Below the pieces are notes generated by a model. It was not told where the DNA came from. It was given only the letters and a program-made list of their open reading frames with translations, and did not search any database. Below are positions 21,468 through 33,130 of a stretch of 45,455 bases of DNA, in pieces. The DNA comes from Lactifluus volemus (taxonomy: Eukaryota; Basidiomycota; Agaricomycetes; Russulales; Russulaceae): positions 1 to 45,455 of the forward strand of contig WTXI01000291.1 of assembly GCA_022376515.1 (NCBI GenBank), given 5' to 3'. The translations under genes were made by a program, and so were the position numbers. How positions within the stretch are numbered: the stretch's first letter is position 1; every line of letters begins with the position of its first letter.

Positions 21468-22180
21468 CTGATGCATTATCCTCATAGAAAAACTCCCATG
21501 TAATGGAGATGGCATTGACTCCGAGTCGGGTTCACAGTACATCCCAATCGCATTCGTGGTAATCTCATTTGTTTTTGTTGAAGCTTGTCTTGTGTTTTTT
21601 CTAAACTTACCTCCGAACACTTTCCGATCAACGCTACCTAATCAAATAACCGAACGTTAACTTAGCCGACTCTGGTCTGCAAAGTCCAGAATTTCCACGC
21701 TATATTGACAAATGATCTAGATTTCCGCTCAACATCAGGATTGTACAGTCTACGTCGGAGGCCGGAAAGGCTCGGACAGTAGACAAACAAAGAATCAATA
21801 GACCTTGAAAGGTTTCCCATTTTCAGTTGCCCCTCACGGAACTAATAATCACCGGCCATATGATCACCAGCGCCTTTTCTCTGACAGTTGTTTGGTTGTT
21901 TGTTCCCAATCACGAAGCGCCCTCACAAAACGTGGACACCTAGGTGCACACCAGTGGTTATCCTCAATCTCAACTTCTCACTTCGATCTACGATGTCTCT
22001 CGCACAACCAAATTCGTATGTCAAAATCTCTCACACCCGATCTCCCCCGATGTTAATCATTACTGCAGACCAGATCCTCAGATATCCGAAATCGGGTACA
22101 TCATTTACTTCCATTTCATTTCGATATCTGCTCACAAAACTGCCTTGATCAGCGATCAAGTCAACAAAACACCACCGAAC
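21468..22180 (+). promoter_or_regulatory. 5' flank and leader of NLR copy 3
   Basis: Homologous to 9105-9733 and 35380-35988. Includes TTTGGTTGTTTGTTCCC and the leader ATG (about 21991) of the MSLAQP stretch. One T is missing downstream (TGCCTTGATC against TGCCTTTGATC in copies 2 and 4), so that upstream frame does not reach the NLR start. This supports translation starting at 22181. No TATA box recognised. Confidence 0.5.
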
Positions 22181-25100
22181 ATGCTCCAGCTCGAAGTGAC
22201 TGGTATGTATTTGCAGTGATGTTGCTCCGATAAGAACTAAACTCTATCCTTTGTCAGTCCTCCGGGCACACAATCTCCCTCCTCTGAAATCCCTCCCGGG
22301 GAAAGAGAGACGGTTTTACGTTACTGTGACCAATGGGGAGAAAACGTGGATGACACGGTCTATACAAAGCGTGGCTCAGCATGTCGAATGGAACGAGAAA
22401 GTCGACACATTGTGAGAAATGTGGAATATGCGTTTCAATGTCCAACTGACTCCGGTGCAGTGCCGTACAACCGCTCTCTCGTATTAAAATATCTCTTTAT
22501 GCAAAGAGGACCTTGCAGAAAGACATGCTTCTTGGGAAGGAGGAGATAATTTGTGAAGCACGACGCGGTTCGTCTATTGCTTCGAATCCTTACTCATGCA
22601 TCTTGCTGAGCGTCCTACGTGTAGAACATGATATTGCTTTCAGACGCGCTGATGGACCTAGTGGAATCTCAACGAAGCCGGATACACTCTTGACGATCAC
22701 CGTATCTACGAAAGCGAGTTCCTCTTTAACTACGGCAGTCAATACATCGAATCCTGTGACAACAGAGTTGGACGATTCGGTTTCTGAAGGAGGTCTTGTA
22801 CGTCCTACTATCAAATTCAATTATGATACCAGGCAACCCACGTCAGTTGCCGCCTCTCTTTCTCCTTTATTTCAGGTGCAGGATGTTCCAGTTCCCACTG
22901 AGGGCGACACTCCTGTGAGACCGGAAGTAGGCAGCCAGGCAGAGATATCACGTACTCTTGGTCGTGCCGAGGAAGCCACGGAGGCTATGGGTACGATCAA
23001 AGCATGGAAGACAGCCATCGTTGTTATCAAGCAAGTGATGGACACTGTCGACCCAATCGCTGATGTATGACTAACATCCTCATGGTTTTGCGTATCCCTT
23101 GTTAAATTATCTTTTTCTGTTCAGTTGTTCCCGCATGCAAAGTTAGCGTGGAAATTGCTCTCAATGATTCCTGAGGTTTGTCCCCGTGCTCTGTCGGAGG
23201 ATACCCATAGTTCAACTTTTGTTTTCACCTGCTGTCAGACATTGCTACTCCAGTTGAAGCGCGACGACAACGTCAGAACACTACTTCAGGCAATTCTGGA
23301 TGCGTTTGACTTTGTGAAGAAGGCGGACGTCTTGAGGAACATGGACCCGGAGTCTACGCAACCGAAGATCCTGGATGAGATGCTGGAGTGTGTCTCGGAA
23401 TGTGCTAAATTTATCATATCGTATGCGAAGGATGTGCAAGTCGGTACGTCGTCTTGGCCTCTGTGTGGTGATTCATCATAATAAATATTTGATTTAGGAA
23501 AGCGGACGTTGAAGAATGTGGTTCGGCAGGTTGACGGGAAGATTGACGAGTACCGCACGAACCTTGCTCGACTACGAGATAATTTTCTCGCGGGTACTAC
23601 TGTTATCGCTGGGGGTGCTGTGCTGGAACATGGTGTGTACTCCTGACGGCCTTGATCGTCGAATGGTTGATCTGATGAAGGAGACATAGAACTGGACGCA
23701 AGAATCAGAGAATTGCCTTATAAAGGAGGCTGGAGATTTGGGGATGACAGGCGCTGTCTTCCAGGCACACGAGAAGACTTCTTGGACCATATCATCAACT
23801 GGGTCGAGAATCGAGAATCTCAACGTGGGCTCGTGCTCCTTGGCCAGGCCGGCACAGGAAAGTCATCGATTGCACATGAAGTTGCCCGTCGATTAGAAAA
23901 CAAGCATCTCGGCTCTTACTTTGCTTTTCTACGGAAGGAGGGCTCCAAGGACGAGGCTCACCAGCTGTTCACGACGCTTGCTCGCGATCTCTCCAATCGC
24001 TATCCTCCATTCAAACTCGCCCTCGGGAGGGTGCTGAAAAGTGACCCATCTCTTTGTAGTACTCGACACTATCATACACTTTTCGAACGTCTCCTCCTTG
24101 AACCGATCAAGGACCTTCAGCTTCGGGATCCAATTTTAATTGTGATCGATGCGTTGGATGAGAGCGGTGACGCAACTGGCCAAAAGGGATTACACAGATT
24201 TCTTGCTGACCATCTGTTCGAGTTGCCTTCGAACTTTCGCATCTTCATCACCTCGAGGCCGGAAAATAGAATCGAACATGTATTTGGTAATACGCTGTTC
24301 GTGCGCACCCTCTACATGGACGATCACAAACTGGCTGCCAAGACGGAGCAAGATATTTGCTTGTATCTCGAGAACGAGCTCCCCTTGGATTTGTTCAAGC
24401 GACATGGTGTAAAATTGGCAAAGGCGGCGGAAGGGTTGTTTCAGTGGGCAGCCGTTGCATGCGGGCTGATAAATAATCCTCCTCCTAGCTTTGGATTTAA
24501 CAGGAAAAAGGTGATACAGCGTCTGTTGGGACACTCACGAGGTCGCGATGGACGGGATCCGTTGGACCAGCTTTACAGAGAAGTCCTGGAAGCGTACTTC
24601 GAACCGGTTGCAGCACGGACTCTATTTCGGTCTGTGATAGGACAACTTTTCGCTGCGATGATGCCGCTTTCCATCCATTCATTGACTATTCTGCGACAAC
24701 ATGCACCAAAGGATGACCTCGAGGATCCTAATCCCGAGGACTCTGATCCAGAAGATTCTGATCCCGAGGATTCTGATTGCGTTGCTGAGATGCTCCGTCA
24801 CCTAGGCTCACTGCTCAGTAACGTGACCTCATCCGACGACACCCTCCCGATCGTTCCTCTCCATACCTCATTTCGTGACTTCCTTGCGAATGAGAGGAGT
24901 GGGATATTTCATATTGACCTTGGCAGGGCTCACCTTCAGTTAGCACATTCCTGCCTTCGATTGATGCTCAATAACCTCAAATTCAACATTTGCAAACTCG
25001 AATCATCATACCTTGCCAACAGGGATGTGCCAGATCTCGAATCTCGAATTGCCAAATATATTCCACCTGCTCTATCATATGCTTGCGTTTTCTGGGGCGA

Positions 25101-27683
25101 TCATTTAGAACGCCTTGGTATCGAAGAGGACCTCTTCCCAATACTTCGATCGCTGTTCGAGACGAGATTCCTTTTTTGGCTGGAAGTGCTTAGCATCAAG
25201 AACAGTGTCGGTCTTGCATCACGAGCATTGGGATCTCTGAACACATGGTTGCGGTCTGATCAGCGGAAGGTATGTGGCTCTTATAATGTTATGCCTCATG
25301 TAGTAACTATTGGGTACAGCAATCATTCCAACCAGAGGTTGAGAATCTGTTCTCCTTTGTGGGTGATGCGTTTGCTTTCGTGCGGTATTTCGGGATGGCA
25401 ATATCAAGAAGCGTCCCGCATATATATATATCTGCTCTCCCTTTTGCGCCATCCTCATCCCGCATCGTCGAGCGCCATCTTCACCAATTCCCCCACACAT
25501 TGATTTTGAAACGCGGACAGTTGTCTGATTGGCCAGCGTTGGAAATGACGATTAAAGCTCACGACGGACCAGTCGAATCTGTTGTATTCTCGCCAGATTG
25601 GCAGCGGATCGCATCAGCCTCGCGAGATCGCACGATTCGGGTGTGGGATTCTACAACAGGGGAAATTGTACTGGACCCGTTTACCGGACATACCGGTTCC
25701 GTCTACTGTGTCGCATTTTCGCCAGACGGGAAACACATCGCCTCTGCCTCGCAGGACTGCACAATTCGGGTGTGGGATGCTGTAACAGGAGAGGTCGTAG
25801 CGGGACCATTTACTGGACATACGGGTTGGGTCAGATGCGTGGCATTCTCACCGAACGGGAAACACATCGCCTCGGCCTCGGACGATCACACGATCCGTGT
25901 TTGGGATGCTGCAACTGGAGAGGTCATAGCAGGCCCATTTATCGGACACGTCGGCGGCGTCTTCTGTGTCACATTCTCAAGAGACGGGCTACGTATCGCC
26001 TCTGCCTCGAGAGATTGCACGATTCGCATGTGGGATGCTGCAACAGGAGAGGTCGTAGCTGGCCCGTTTACTGGACACACCGAACGGGTACAGAGTGTTG
26101 TATTCTCACGGGATGGGAAGCACGTCGCTTCGGGCTCGTACGATCGCACGATTCGTGTGTGGGATTCTGCAACAGGACAGGTCGTAGCAGGCCCATTGAT
26201 TGGACACACCGGTCCTATCTACTCTATTGCATTCTTGCCAGACGGGCAAAGCATCACCTCCGCCTCGCGAGATTGCACGATTCGCGTGTGGGACTGGGCA
26301 ACAGGCAAGATCGTAGCAGGCCCATTAACTGGACATACCGAAACGATATTTTCTGTTGCGCTTTCGCCGGACGGGCAGCGCATTGCCTCAGCCTCGTCCG
26401 ATCGCACAGTTCGCGTGTGGGATGCCAAAAAAGGAGAGGGAAGGTCTTCATTTACTGGACATACCCAATCCATCTTTTCTGTTGCAATCTCACCGGATGG
26501 GCAACGGATAGCCTCGGCCTCTTCAGATTGCACACTTTGTGTGTGGGATGCCGCAACAGGAGAGGTCACAGCAGGCCCATTTACTGGCCACACCGGGCGG
26601 GTCATCTCTGTTGCTTTCTCACCTAAAGGGCGGCGGATCGCCTCAGCCTCGCGAGATGGCACGATTCGCGTGTGGGATACTGCGACAGGAAATGTTGTAG
26701 CGGGCCCATTTACCGGACATACCGATATTGTCTACTCTGTTGCATTCTCGCCGGACGGACAACGTATCGCGTCGGCCTCAAAAGATTGCACGGTTCGTGT
26801 GTGGGATGCCATAACGGGAGAGGTTGTAGTGGGCCCCTTTACTGGACACACTGAGGCTGTCTGCTCTGTTGCATTCTCGCCGGACGGGAAGCGCATCGCA
26901 TCTGCCTCGCTTGACCGCACGATTCATGTATGGGATGCTGCGACAGGAGAAGTCATAGCGGGCCCGTTTACTGGTCACACTGAAGGGGTCACATGTGTTG
27001 CATTCTCACCAGACGGACAGAAACTTGCTTCAGCCTCGATGGATGGCATGATTCGTCTGTGGGATTCTATGACAGGACAAGTGTTAGTAGGTCAATTTAT
27101 TGGACACGCCCATTCCGTTAGGTCCATTGGATTCTCACCGGACGGGCGGCGCATTGTGTCTGCCTCGGAAGATCTCACGATTCGCTTGTGGGATTCTGCG
27201 ACAGGGGGGGCCATAGCAGACCCATTTATTGGACACACTGAGTGGGCCCGCTCTGCCGCATTCTCACCAGACGGGCTGCGGGTCATTTCGGCCTCGGATG
27301 ATTGCACAATTCGCATGTGGGATGCCACAACAAAACAGGATGTTGTGAGCTCGTCTACCGGACTCACTCAATCGACCAATTCTGGTGCGTCTACTCTGAA
27401 TGGGCAGCCTATCACCTCGACCTTACGAGATCACGCGATTCATGTAGGGAAGCTCAGAGCAGAGAAAGATCACTTCATGGAGAAGTTCCCGGTCCATAGT
27501 GATGGATGGATGTATGGGGAAGATCAGGAACTCCTTTTGTGGATTCCTCCCATTCACCGACCATACATTCATAAAGCTAACACAGTCTGGATTGCTGGCA
27601 AAGATAGAACGGAGGTGGATCTCTCAAACTTTGTGTATGGATTAAATTGGGCTATGGTATACGTTCACAGTTCATCTAAATAG
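22181..27683 (+). CDS. NLR copy 3: intact C2-NACHT-WD40 receptor (about 1709 aa)
   Basis: Eight exons: 22181-22202, 22258-22411, 22461-22567, 22625-23064, 23125-23443, 23498-23632, 23681-25269, 25320-27683; all introns GT..AG, 48-60 bp. Spliced length is 5130 nt with no internal stop. The start is a 7-codon first exon (MLQLEVT), chosen because upstream sequence varies by indels among copies. Domains: C2-like fold about 1-115 (LRAHNLPPLKSLPGKERRF..); helical region about 240-390 (ILDEMLECVSECAKFIISYA); NACHT from about 420, with Walker A GQAGTGKSS near 447-455, Walker B ILIVIDALDE near 544-553 and a FITSRPE sensor near 581; winged-helix/linker to 922; 14 WD40 repeats; then a cap (LLLWIPPIHRPY..TEVDLSNFVYGLNW). 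Compared with copy 4 it has a 10-residue acidic expansion. It probably senses ligands through the propellers and oligomerises on ATP binding (family inference). Confidence 0.88.
24730..24773 (+). repeat. 15-bp coding minisatellite (PEDSD repeat) in NLR copy 3
   Basis: Three tandem copies of a 15-bp unit (GATCC.GA.GA.TCT) encode PEDSD repeats between the winged-helix region and the CVAEMLRHLG segment. Copies 2 and 4 have a single unit. The length change is in frame (+30 nt). Confidence 0.85.
25557..27364 (+). repeat. WD40 repeat array of NLR copy 3 (14 blades)
   Basis: Fourteen repeats, nearly all 43 residues (blade 7 is one shorter). The most variable positions are the four or five residues after each GH and those around the D of SAS.D.T, that is, positions expected on the propeller face. 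Blade-specific marks: FSPNG in blade 3, AKKGEG in blade 7, IGFSPDGRR in blade 13, TTKQDVV in blade 14. Confidence 0.93.
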
Positions 27684-27849
27684 AGTTACAACATGTATAT
27701 ATGCAAACTCCGATTAGTGTATCGTACGAATTCTGGTAGCGCCAGCGACTGTGTCTGACATGGCCAGTAGAATCGTCTTTCAATATTAGGTCAGGTACAA
27801 GCATTTGGGTCATTGCGGTACAACCCATGGCGTCCTAAAAGCGGTTAGA

Positions 27850-28950
27850 TGCTTGTTTTCAGTTTACTAGATTTTCCACGGAGAACTTAGGCCATTGCCC
27901 AAATGTTAAACTTTTTCTCGGAGTCAAGGATGAGCCTGGTTTTTGTCCCTTGCTCAGGTTCCCTCTTTCTCGCTGAAGTCGCTCCGGGAATCGTGTATTT
28001 CGTCTGAGACATCATTTTCTGGCTTAAAGAAGATACTCCAGCTGTCCAAAGACATTGAGAGATGCAGTGGTGTGTGTACCGATGACTTATATGCTTACAG
28101 TAACCCAACTCTCGTTACACTAACTAATACCACATACCCTCCCACTCCCAAGGCTCAGATATAGTCCGGACTCTGGAAGTCCTACATGAAGAAAATGAGG
28201 CGTACAAGGTTCAATCATTAGCCGTCTGGTATATTGATCATTTGAGGGGCGCATTGCACTGCGCCCGAGCCAGGTCTTGCGCAGTTCCGTGGCCACCTGG
28301 TGAGCCGCCTGAGGCTGCACTTCCAACGGGTGTTCTTGAGGGTTGGGCTAGCATCAGTATGTGAGGGACGCCAAGTGTTAGTGTCATAAAGTAGAATTTA
28401 TGAGCGGACCAGAAATTAAGCTAGGGCAACAGAGAGCATGCACCGTGGAGGTGTCAGGACGGCAACTGCAATTTTTATTTTGGATTTAACAAACGAGTGG
28501 CTAGAGAAACGGAAGGTAAGAGTGGTGGCACCACGCACCTAGCGACCCTCTCCTTCCTACCCTTCCACAAAGCCAATTCTTGCTCTTCTAAAGGCTTATC
28601 AAACGCGCCATGTGACTCCCAGGAGATCATTGAGATATCGGTGACCGAAGTCTTCTCGGAGCATAGAAAGTCAAAGTTACGGCCCAGTCAGGCCCATACG
28701 TCAAAAATGAGCGCTGTCGCAGACAGCAAGCAGAGTATTACCAGCTAACCACGCGGATGGGATTGCCATCAGAGACTCGGATGTATGCGGAATTGCGGAT
28801 GGTTTGATGGAATTGTCACGTACAATCTTGAGGCCTTGCTGGACACGAGTCGACGAACCTGGATCACGGTTGAGACGGACATACCATCCAAATACTCTGA
28901 TCAAGTTTGAGAAAGTCGCGAAAACAACTGAATAGGGTGGTACAGTACGT
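27850..28950 (-). pseudogene. Degenerate minus-strand coding remnant, unit 3
   Basis: Counterpart of 2665-3745 and the most decayed copy. The last-exon frame begins MSLDSWSIFFKPEND but hits an early stop because of indels near 27950, and the CTAG acceptor seen in unit 1 is lost. The upstream block (about 28800-28950) still reads SSTRVQQGLKI. Confidence 0.35.
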
Positions 28951-29049
28951 ATCATAAAGTAATTAAATCTCTTATCGGACCTCAGAGCGGGAAAGAGAGA
29001 CGAAACAGGTACGCGAAACTGCTGAGTTTGGTCGCGTTGAGCGATGTTC

Positions 29050-30760
29050 ATTCGTCACTTGTCACCCATCCCGTCGTACGTTGCATGCACACATATACAC
29101 GCACACGAATCCATTTCCTGTCCTCAAGGAAGATGCTATCAACGCAATATATGACATTTGTGAAAACCAGACGTTCGTCGCTCGCCACACGCTATTCTAT
29201 CCGATCCCAAAGAAACTTGGTCTTCCCCTCCCCGCTTCATCTCCTAGATGGGGATTGAAGGATACAAGGCTATTGTTCGAATGTCAGAGGAGCATCTTAT
29301 ATGAGTAGAGAGGACGTCTTGGTGCAGTTACTTCAGAGCGGTGGGTGCCACATTCTCTTAGTTTTCTTTTCCCTCCCTCCGGAAAAAGAATTGCATCATA
29401 ATTCATCGACGGTTTCCTCTAACCTCCTTTTTTTTTCCCTTTTTTCATCAGATGAACCCACAGAGGTTGCGGTGGTCAATTGTCCAGCACCTCGAATTGG
29501 ATTACGCTGAGCGTTCTCTGCGATCAAATCGTTCCTCCAGACAAACCCATCACTTGCGCACCCTGGTCGTGGCGTTCCTCGCAAAAGACGTGCGGAGGTC
29601 CCTCCTGACCAAGTTGCAGGGCCGAGGGAACATCTGCGCGGAGCAAGACCAAGCGCCGATAGACACCCTCCTCAAGGTGAGAGAGATCCTTCGTCCCTGA
29701 TCAACTCTCTTCTGGCGCTGACGAGAGAGTTACGGGGGTTTCGCGCAGTCCGTGTCCACATTTAGTGGCGCCTCCGCCTCGAAGATTACGAGGGACATTT
29801 TAGTTTTCCTACCCTCCTTCAACAGTGGCCGACCGACTGGATGCGGGAACGAACTATTTCAGGCGTTCCTTGCGCAGGCTATGTCTTTGCTCAAGGAGGA
29901 CCTCGCGCCGAGGCGGATCCCTGCGAGCCAAGAGCGGGCCTCAAACGGTGCGACTTGTGTCCCGCGAAAAAGGCGTGTTGGACCCTTTCCAGCTTTTGCG
30001 CTTCTACTACTCGCGGCTTGCAGCCACAAGACGGGTCGAGTCTGATGAGCTTGTCTCAATGCGGTGTCGAGTTGTGGACGCATTGGCCATCAACCTTCCG
30101 GCACGTTGGTCCGAGACAGCCTGCTACTCGCCACCACCTCTCATTTCTATTCTTTGCGATGCAGGCTTTCATTCGAATAGCCCCGTCAGATGCGCAGGCG
30201 TGGCGGCCGTGCGAATTGCTCTTGCGAACGTGTCAGCAGGTTGGTGGACCGTGACCTTACAGGAAAGCTGACAGACGTGATCTTTTCTTTTTATTTCCTT
30301 TTGCTCGGTGTCCAGAGGAAGGAAGAGCAAACAAATTGGAACGTTATGCTCACCTCGCTGATGAAAAACTGAACCCAGTTCCAAAGAAATAGGAGATCTC
30401 AGCATAGTCAGCTCTTTTCTTGTTCTTTTTTTCCTCACCTTGCTCACCAGTTTCTTGCTGTTCGTCTTGCTAGTCGTTTACCCACCCAGTCCCCCAACCG
30501 TCCACGCTTCCTGTAAAACCAAATCCGTCGCTGCTCAATTCCAGATCCACCTTGTCGCTGACGTAATCCTGAACAAACGAAAAGCTGAGGAAGAGGATTC
30601 AAAGTGTACCGCAAGAACGGGAGGGAGCGCAGAGGCTACCTATCAGAGGACAAGATGCACGACAACGACGTCAGCCCAGGGACTCCTCTTTGCATTCTGC
30701 GGGCTCGGGTGCGTCTAGCTCCGGAAGCGGAGCGGAAGACGGCCTTCAGACGAAGCGGCT
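29050..30760 (+). pseudogene. API5: API5-like pseudogene D (type A)
   Basis: Type A API5 remnant very close to copy A: EDAINAIYDICEN, IEGYKAIVRMSEE after TCCTAG but starting ATGGGG instead of ATGCGG, TATGAGTAGAGAGG with an in-frame TAG where other copies have TATGGGTAG, then the shared 7-base loss, QLLQS, an intron with a shorter T-run, DEPTEVAVV, VVAFLAKDVRRSLLTKLQ, and SKITRDILVFLPSF after a CGCAG acceptor. Not translatable. Confidence 0.68.
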
Positions 30761-32108
30761 GAGGACGACCACTGACGAGGAGATACCTTCACTGTTACTG
30801 CGCATGGGAAACGTGGAATGTCATTCTCCAGGGCTACGCAGTCGATAGGCGTCGAACTCAAAGTCCTCACCGGCGCTCCAAGCTCAATCCTCGGATGCTT
30901 CAAGGCGGATATCCACCTGGAGGGTCCCCCGAGTTTTCGCTAGGGCTCAGTATCAAAGGGGCTGCGCGGTTACATTCACATTCTCTGCTTAAAAGGAAGG
31001 GGAACGGGACGTAGGGGTATTCGTTAGTGATTCGTTCAAGGCCCTACAGCGGAGCGGATCTTCATCGTATACGGGACTATGTGGTATCTCTTGCTTCTTT
31101 ATTTCGTGCTGTGTGCCTTCTGCTGTTTGTATATCACGATTTATCAACAATTGGTTGAGCATTTGCTTCAACCTCGCGAACATCCCTCACAAACCAACAT
31201 ACGGTACATCCGCATCCACGACCACGTGCGAATTATTCTTACCAGTGTGCGAGTCGGTTGTGCATATATCCAAAATTTAAACGCGCGACGCGAATAACTT
31301 ACAAGCGTACAGCGCTGCTTTCCGTTGGCTACTACGCACGTTTACGAATCCATCACCCTCACAGAAAAGGTGCCGTGTAATGGAGATGGCATTGACTCCG
31401 AGTCGGGTATACATCCCAATCGCATTCGTGGTAATCTTATTTGTTTTTGTTGAAACTTGTCTTGTGAAAGATTTCTTACCTCTGGAAATATTCCGATCAG
31501 CGCTACCCCACGGCAGGCCCACGCTTAGCCGACTCTGGTCCGCAATGTCCAGAATTCCCGCGCTATATCGACAAATGACCTCGATTTCCGCTCAACATCC
31601 GAAAGAACAGGCTTGTACGGTTTACGTCGGAGACCGGGAAGACAGTTCACAAAAAAGAGTCGATGAGCATTGAGAGGTTTCCCATTTTTCCGTTCCCCCA
31701 CGGAACTAAGTTATAGTAAAACGGTCTGGGTGAACGGCCCGGGGGAGCGTAGGATTGCCCTGGCCGCCGATGACGAAGGCATGTCCTTCATCGGACTCCT
31801 CTGGCCTTCCGTGGCCAATCTCTCCTCCTCCTCGGCATCCAGAAACTCCCCCCAAATCAGCAATACACTCCAACAGTTTGAGGGACAATGTCAATCTTCA
31901 AATTGAGGCCTGCAGCTGCAAGACACGAGTCGATGAACCCGAGGGTGGGGCCGATCTTGAGATGGAGATAGCCAACTACGATTACGCGCATGCACGTTGA
32001 CATGTACATAGTATCACAATGGGTAGGTATGGTTGTGATGACCAGTATATAGTTGAGGACCGTCTAGAGATCGATCGCAGTTTGAGAGTCGATATGATCA
32101 GTCAGAGC
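30761..32108 (+). other. Spacer after API5 D
   Basis: Homologous to 5561-6911 of unit 1 throughout, including VELKVLTGAPSSILG, the region shared with NLR 5' flanks and the LPWPP/EEEE-type stretch near 31750-31890. No recognised gene. Confidence 0.5.
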
Positions 32109-32213
32109 ATGCTTCAGCTCGAGGTCACTGGTACGTATCAAATCTCTTATCAGTTCTCAGGGCTTCCTCGCCTCAAAATCTTCCCGGGAAAGAGACACGA
32201 AAACGGAACGGAA
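32109..32213 (+). pseudogene. Relic of the NLR 5' end (exons 1-2), unit 3
   Basis: Exon 1 is perfectly conserved at the protein level: ATG at 32109, MLQLEVT, GTACGT donor at 32131. The intron has shrunk to 30 bp (ends CTCAG at 32160), and exon 2 reads LPRLKIFPGKRHE, parallel to LPPLKSLPGKERR in the intact receptors. It breaks off after about 16 codons and joins API5-like sequence, with the retrocopy now inserted at the junction. Confidence 0.7.
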
Positions 32214-32228
32214 ACTGCCGAGTTGTTT

Positions 32229-33115
32229 TTTTTTTTTTTTTTTTTTGAAAGCGCTTTTTATTGGGGAGCTAATCGTCACACCTCACTGAGATGGCTCACA
32301 TGAGGGGGAGAAATGGTAGCCGGACCGGACCCTCGGGTCCCAAACACATGACATTAGATCAAGGGGGGCACGCTGAGAAGCCGCATGACACGAACGGTGT
32401 GCTAGGATACAGAGCTAAAATAGAGAGGCCATGGAACAAGCACAGGCAATGGGAGAGCAAAACACATGCAAAGAAGGCAGGAAAAAGGGAAGCACAAAGC
32501 GAAAGGGAGGGAAAAGGGCGGGTAAGCAAAAATGCGAAATAGGTGCAGGATTGAGGTGAGAAGCTGAGAAAAGAGGAGTCAGTTAGATGTAGGTGCAGGT
32601 GCAGTGAAAGAGAGAAGGAGAGAGAAGGAGAGAGGACAAACCTGATAAGGTGGGAGTCAGAAGCTAGGGGGAAGAGACCCCTGAAGGAATGACCGTCCAC
32701 CTTATCAGAGGGAGGATCCCACCAGACATCCCAAACTGCAGCACCCGCTGCCAACAGGGGTCCGGACTCCCATATTTGTCCTGAAGCACGTGATGAACGT
32801 GTGTGAAGGCCCGGACTCGCAAAGAAGGGGAAAACCCCTGTAGTGAATGCACAACGAGTCGGACAATCCCTGTAGGGTCTACTGTAGAAAAAGTAGGAGG
32901 GATTGTGGCCTGTAGCAGTGTAGCAAGGTGAAGGGCGACGATGTGTGCCAAAATGTGAGGCTCCGATTAGACTCATGTAAACACGTTTAAACCCGATTAA
33001 CTAGACGCTAACTACCTAAATAAAGTGCTAAGTATCAGGAGATTTACCATCAGCTTATCTTAGCGCGCTGGAGCCGGGCCGGTGGACCGGGGAGAGGACG
33101 AAAATGCATTTACGC
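32229..33115 (-). mobile_element. Poly(A)-tailed retrocopy (retroposed transcript), about 0.89 kb
   Basis: Flanked by a 15-bp target duplication, ACTGCCGAGTTGTTT, at 32214-32228 and 33116-33130; the empty site is seen in unit 1 near 7021. On the minus strand the element ends in a run of A (21 T on the plus strand at 32226-32246, partly shared with the duplication), preceded about 12 bases earlier by AATAAA. These are the marks of LINE-type retroposition of a polyadenylated RNA. The source is unknown. Minus-strand frames of 205 and 95 codons exist, but one is pyrimidine-driven low complexity and I would not call either a protein. It could also be a 5'-truncated LINE tail. Confidence 0.8.
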
Positions 33116-33130
33116 ACTGCCGAGTTGTTT

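Larger units (their letters stand above)
15220..27683 (+). repeat. Tandem segmental unit 2 (12,464 bp)
   Basis: Second complete unit, ending in the intact NLR copy 3. It keeps the minus-strand remnant and the API5 type A pseudogene. The NLR relic, API5 type B and part of the second spacer (roughly 2.45 kb in unit 1) are missing and replaced by an unrelated block of about 2.1 kb at 19380-21467. Confidence 0.9.

Noticed and set aside
21468..22180. A second LTR or terminal repeat pairing with the left edge of the 2.1-kb block
   Set aside because: This DNA is the ordinary unit spacer shared with units 1 and 3, and no direct repeat with 19380 onward was found.
32359..32976. A 205-codon minus-strand ORF in the retrocopy
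   Set aside because: The second half is pyrimidine-tract translation (Ser/Leu/Phe/His runs). It is not supported as a protein.
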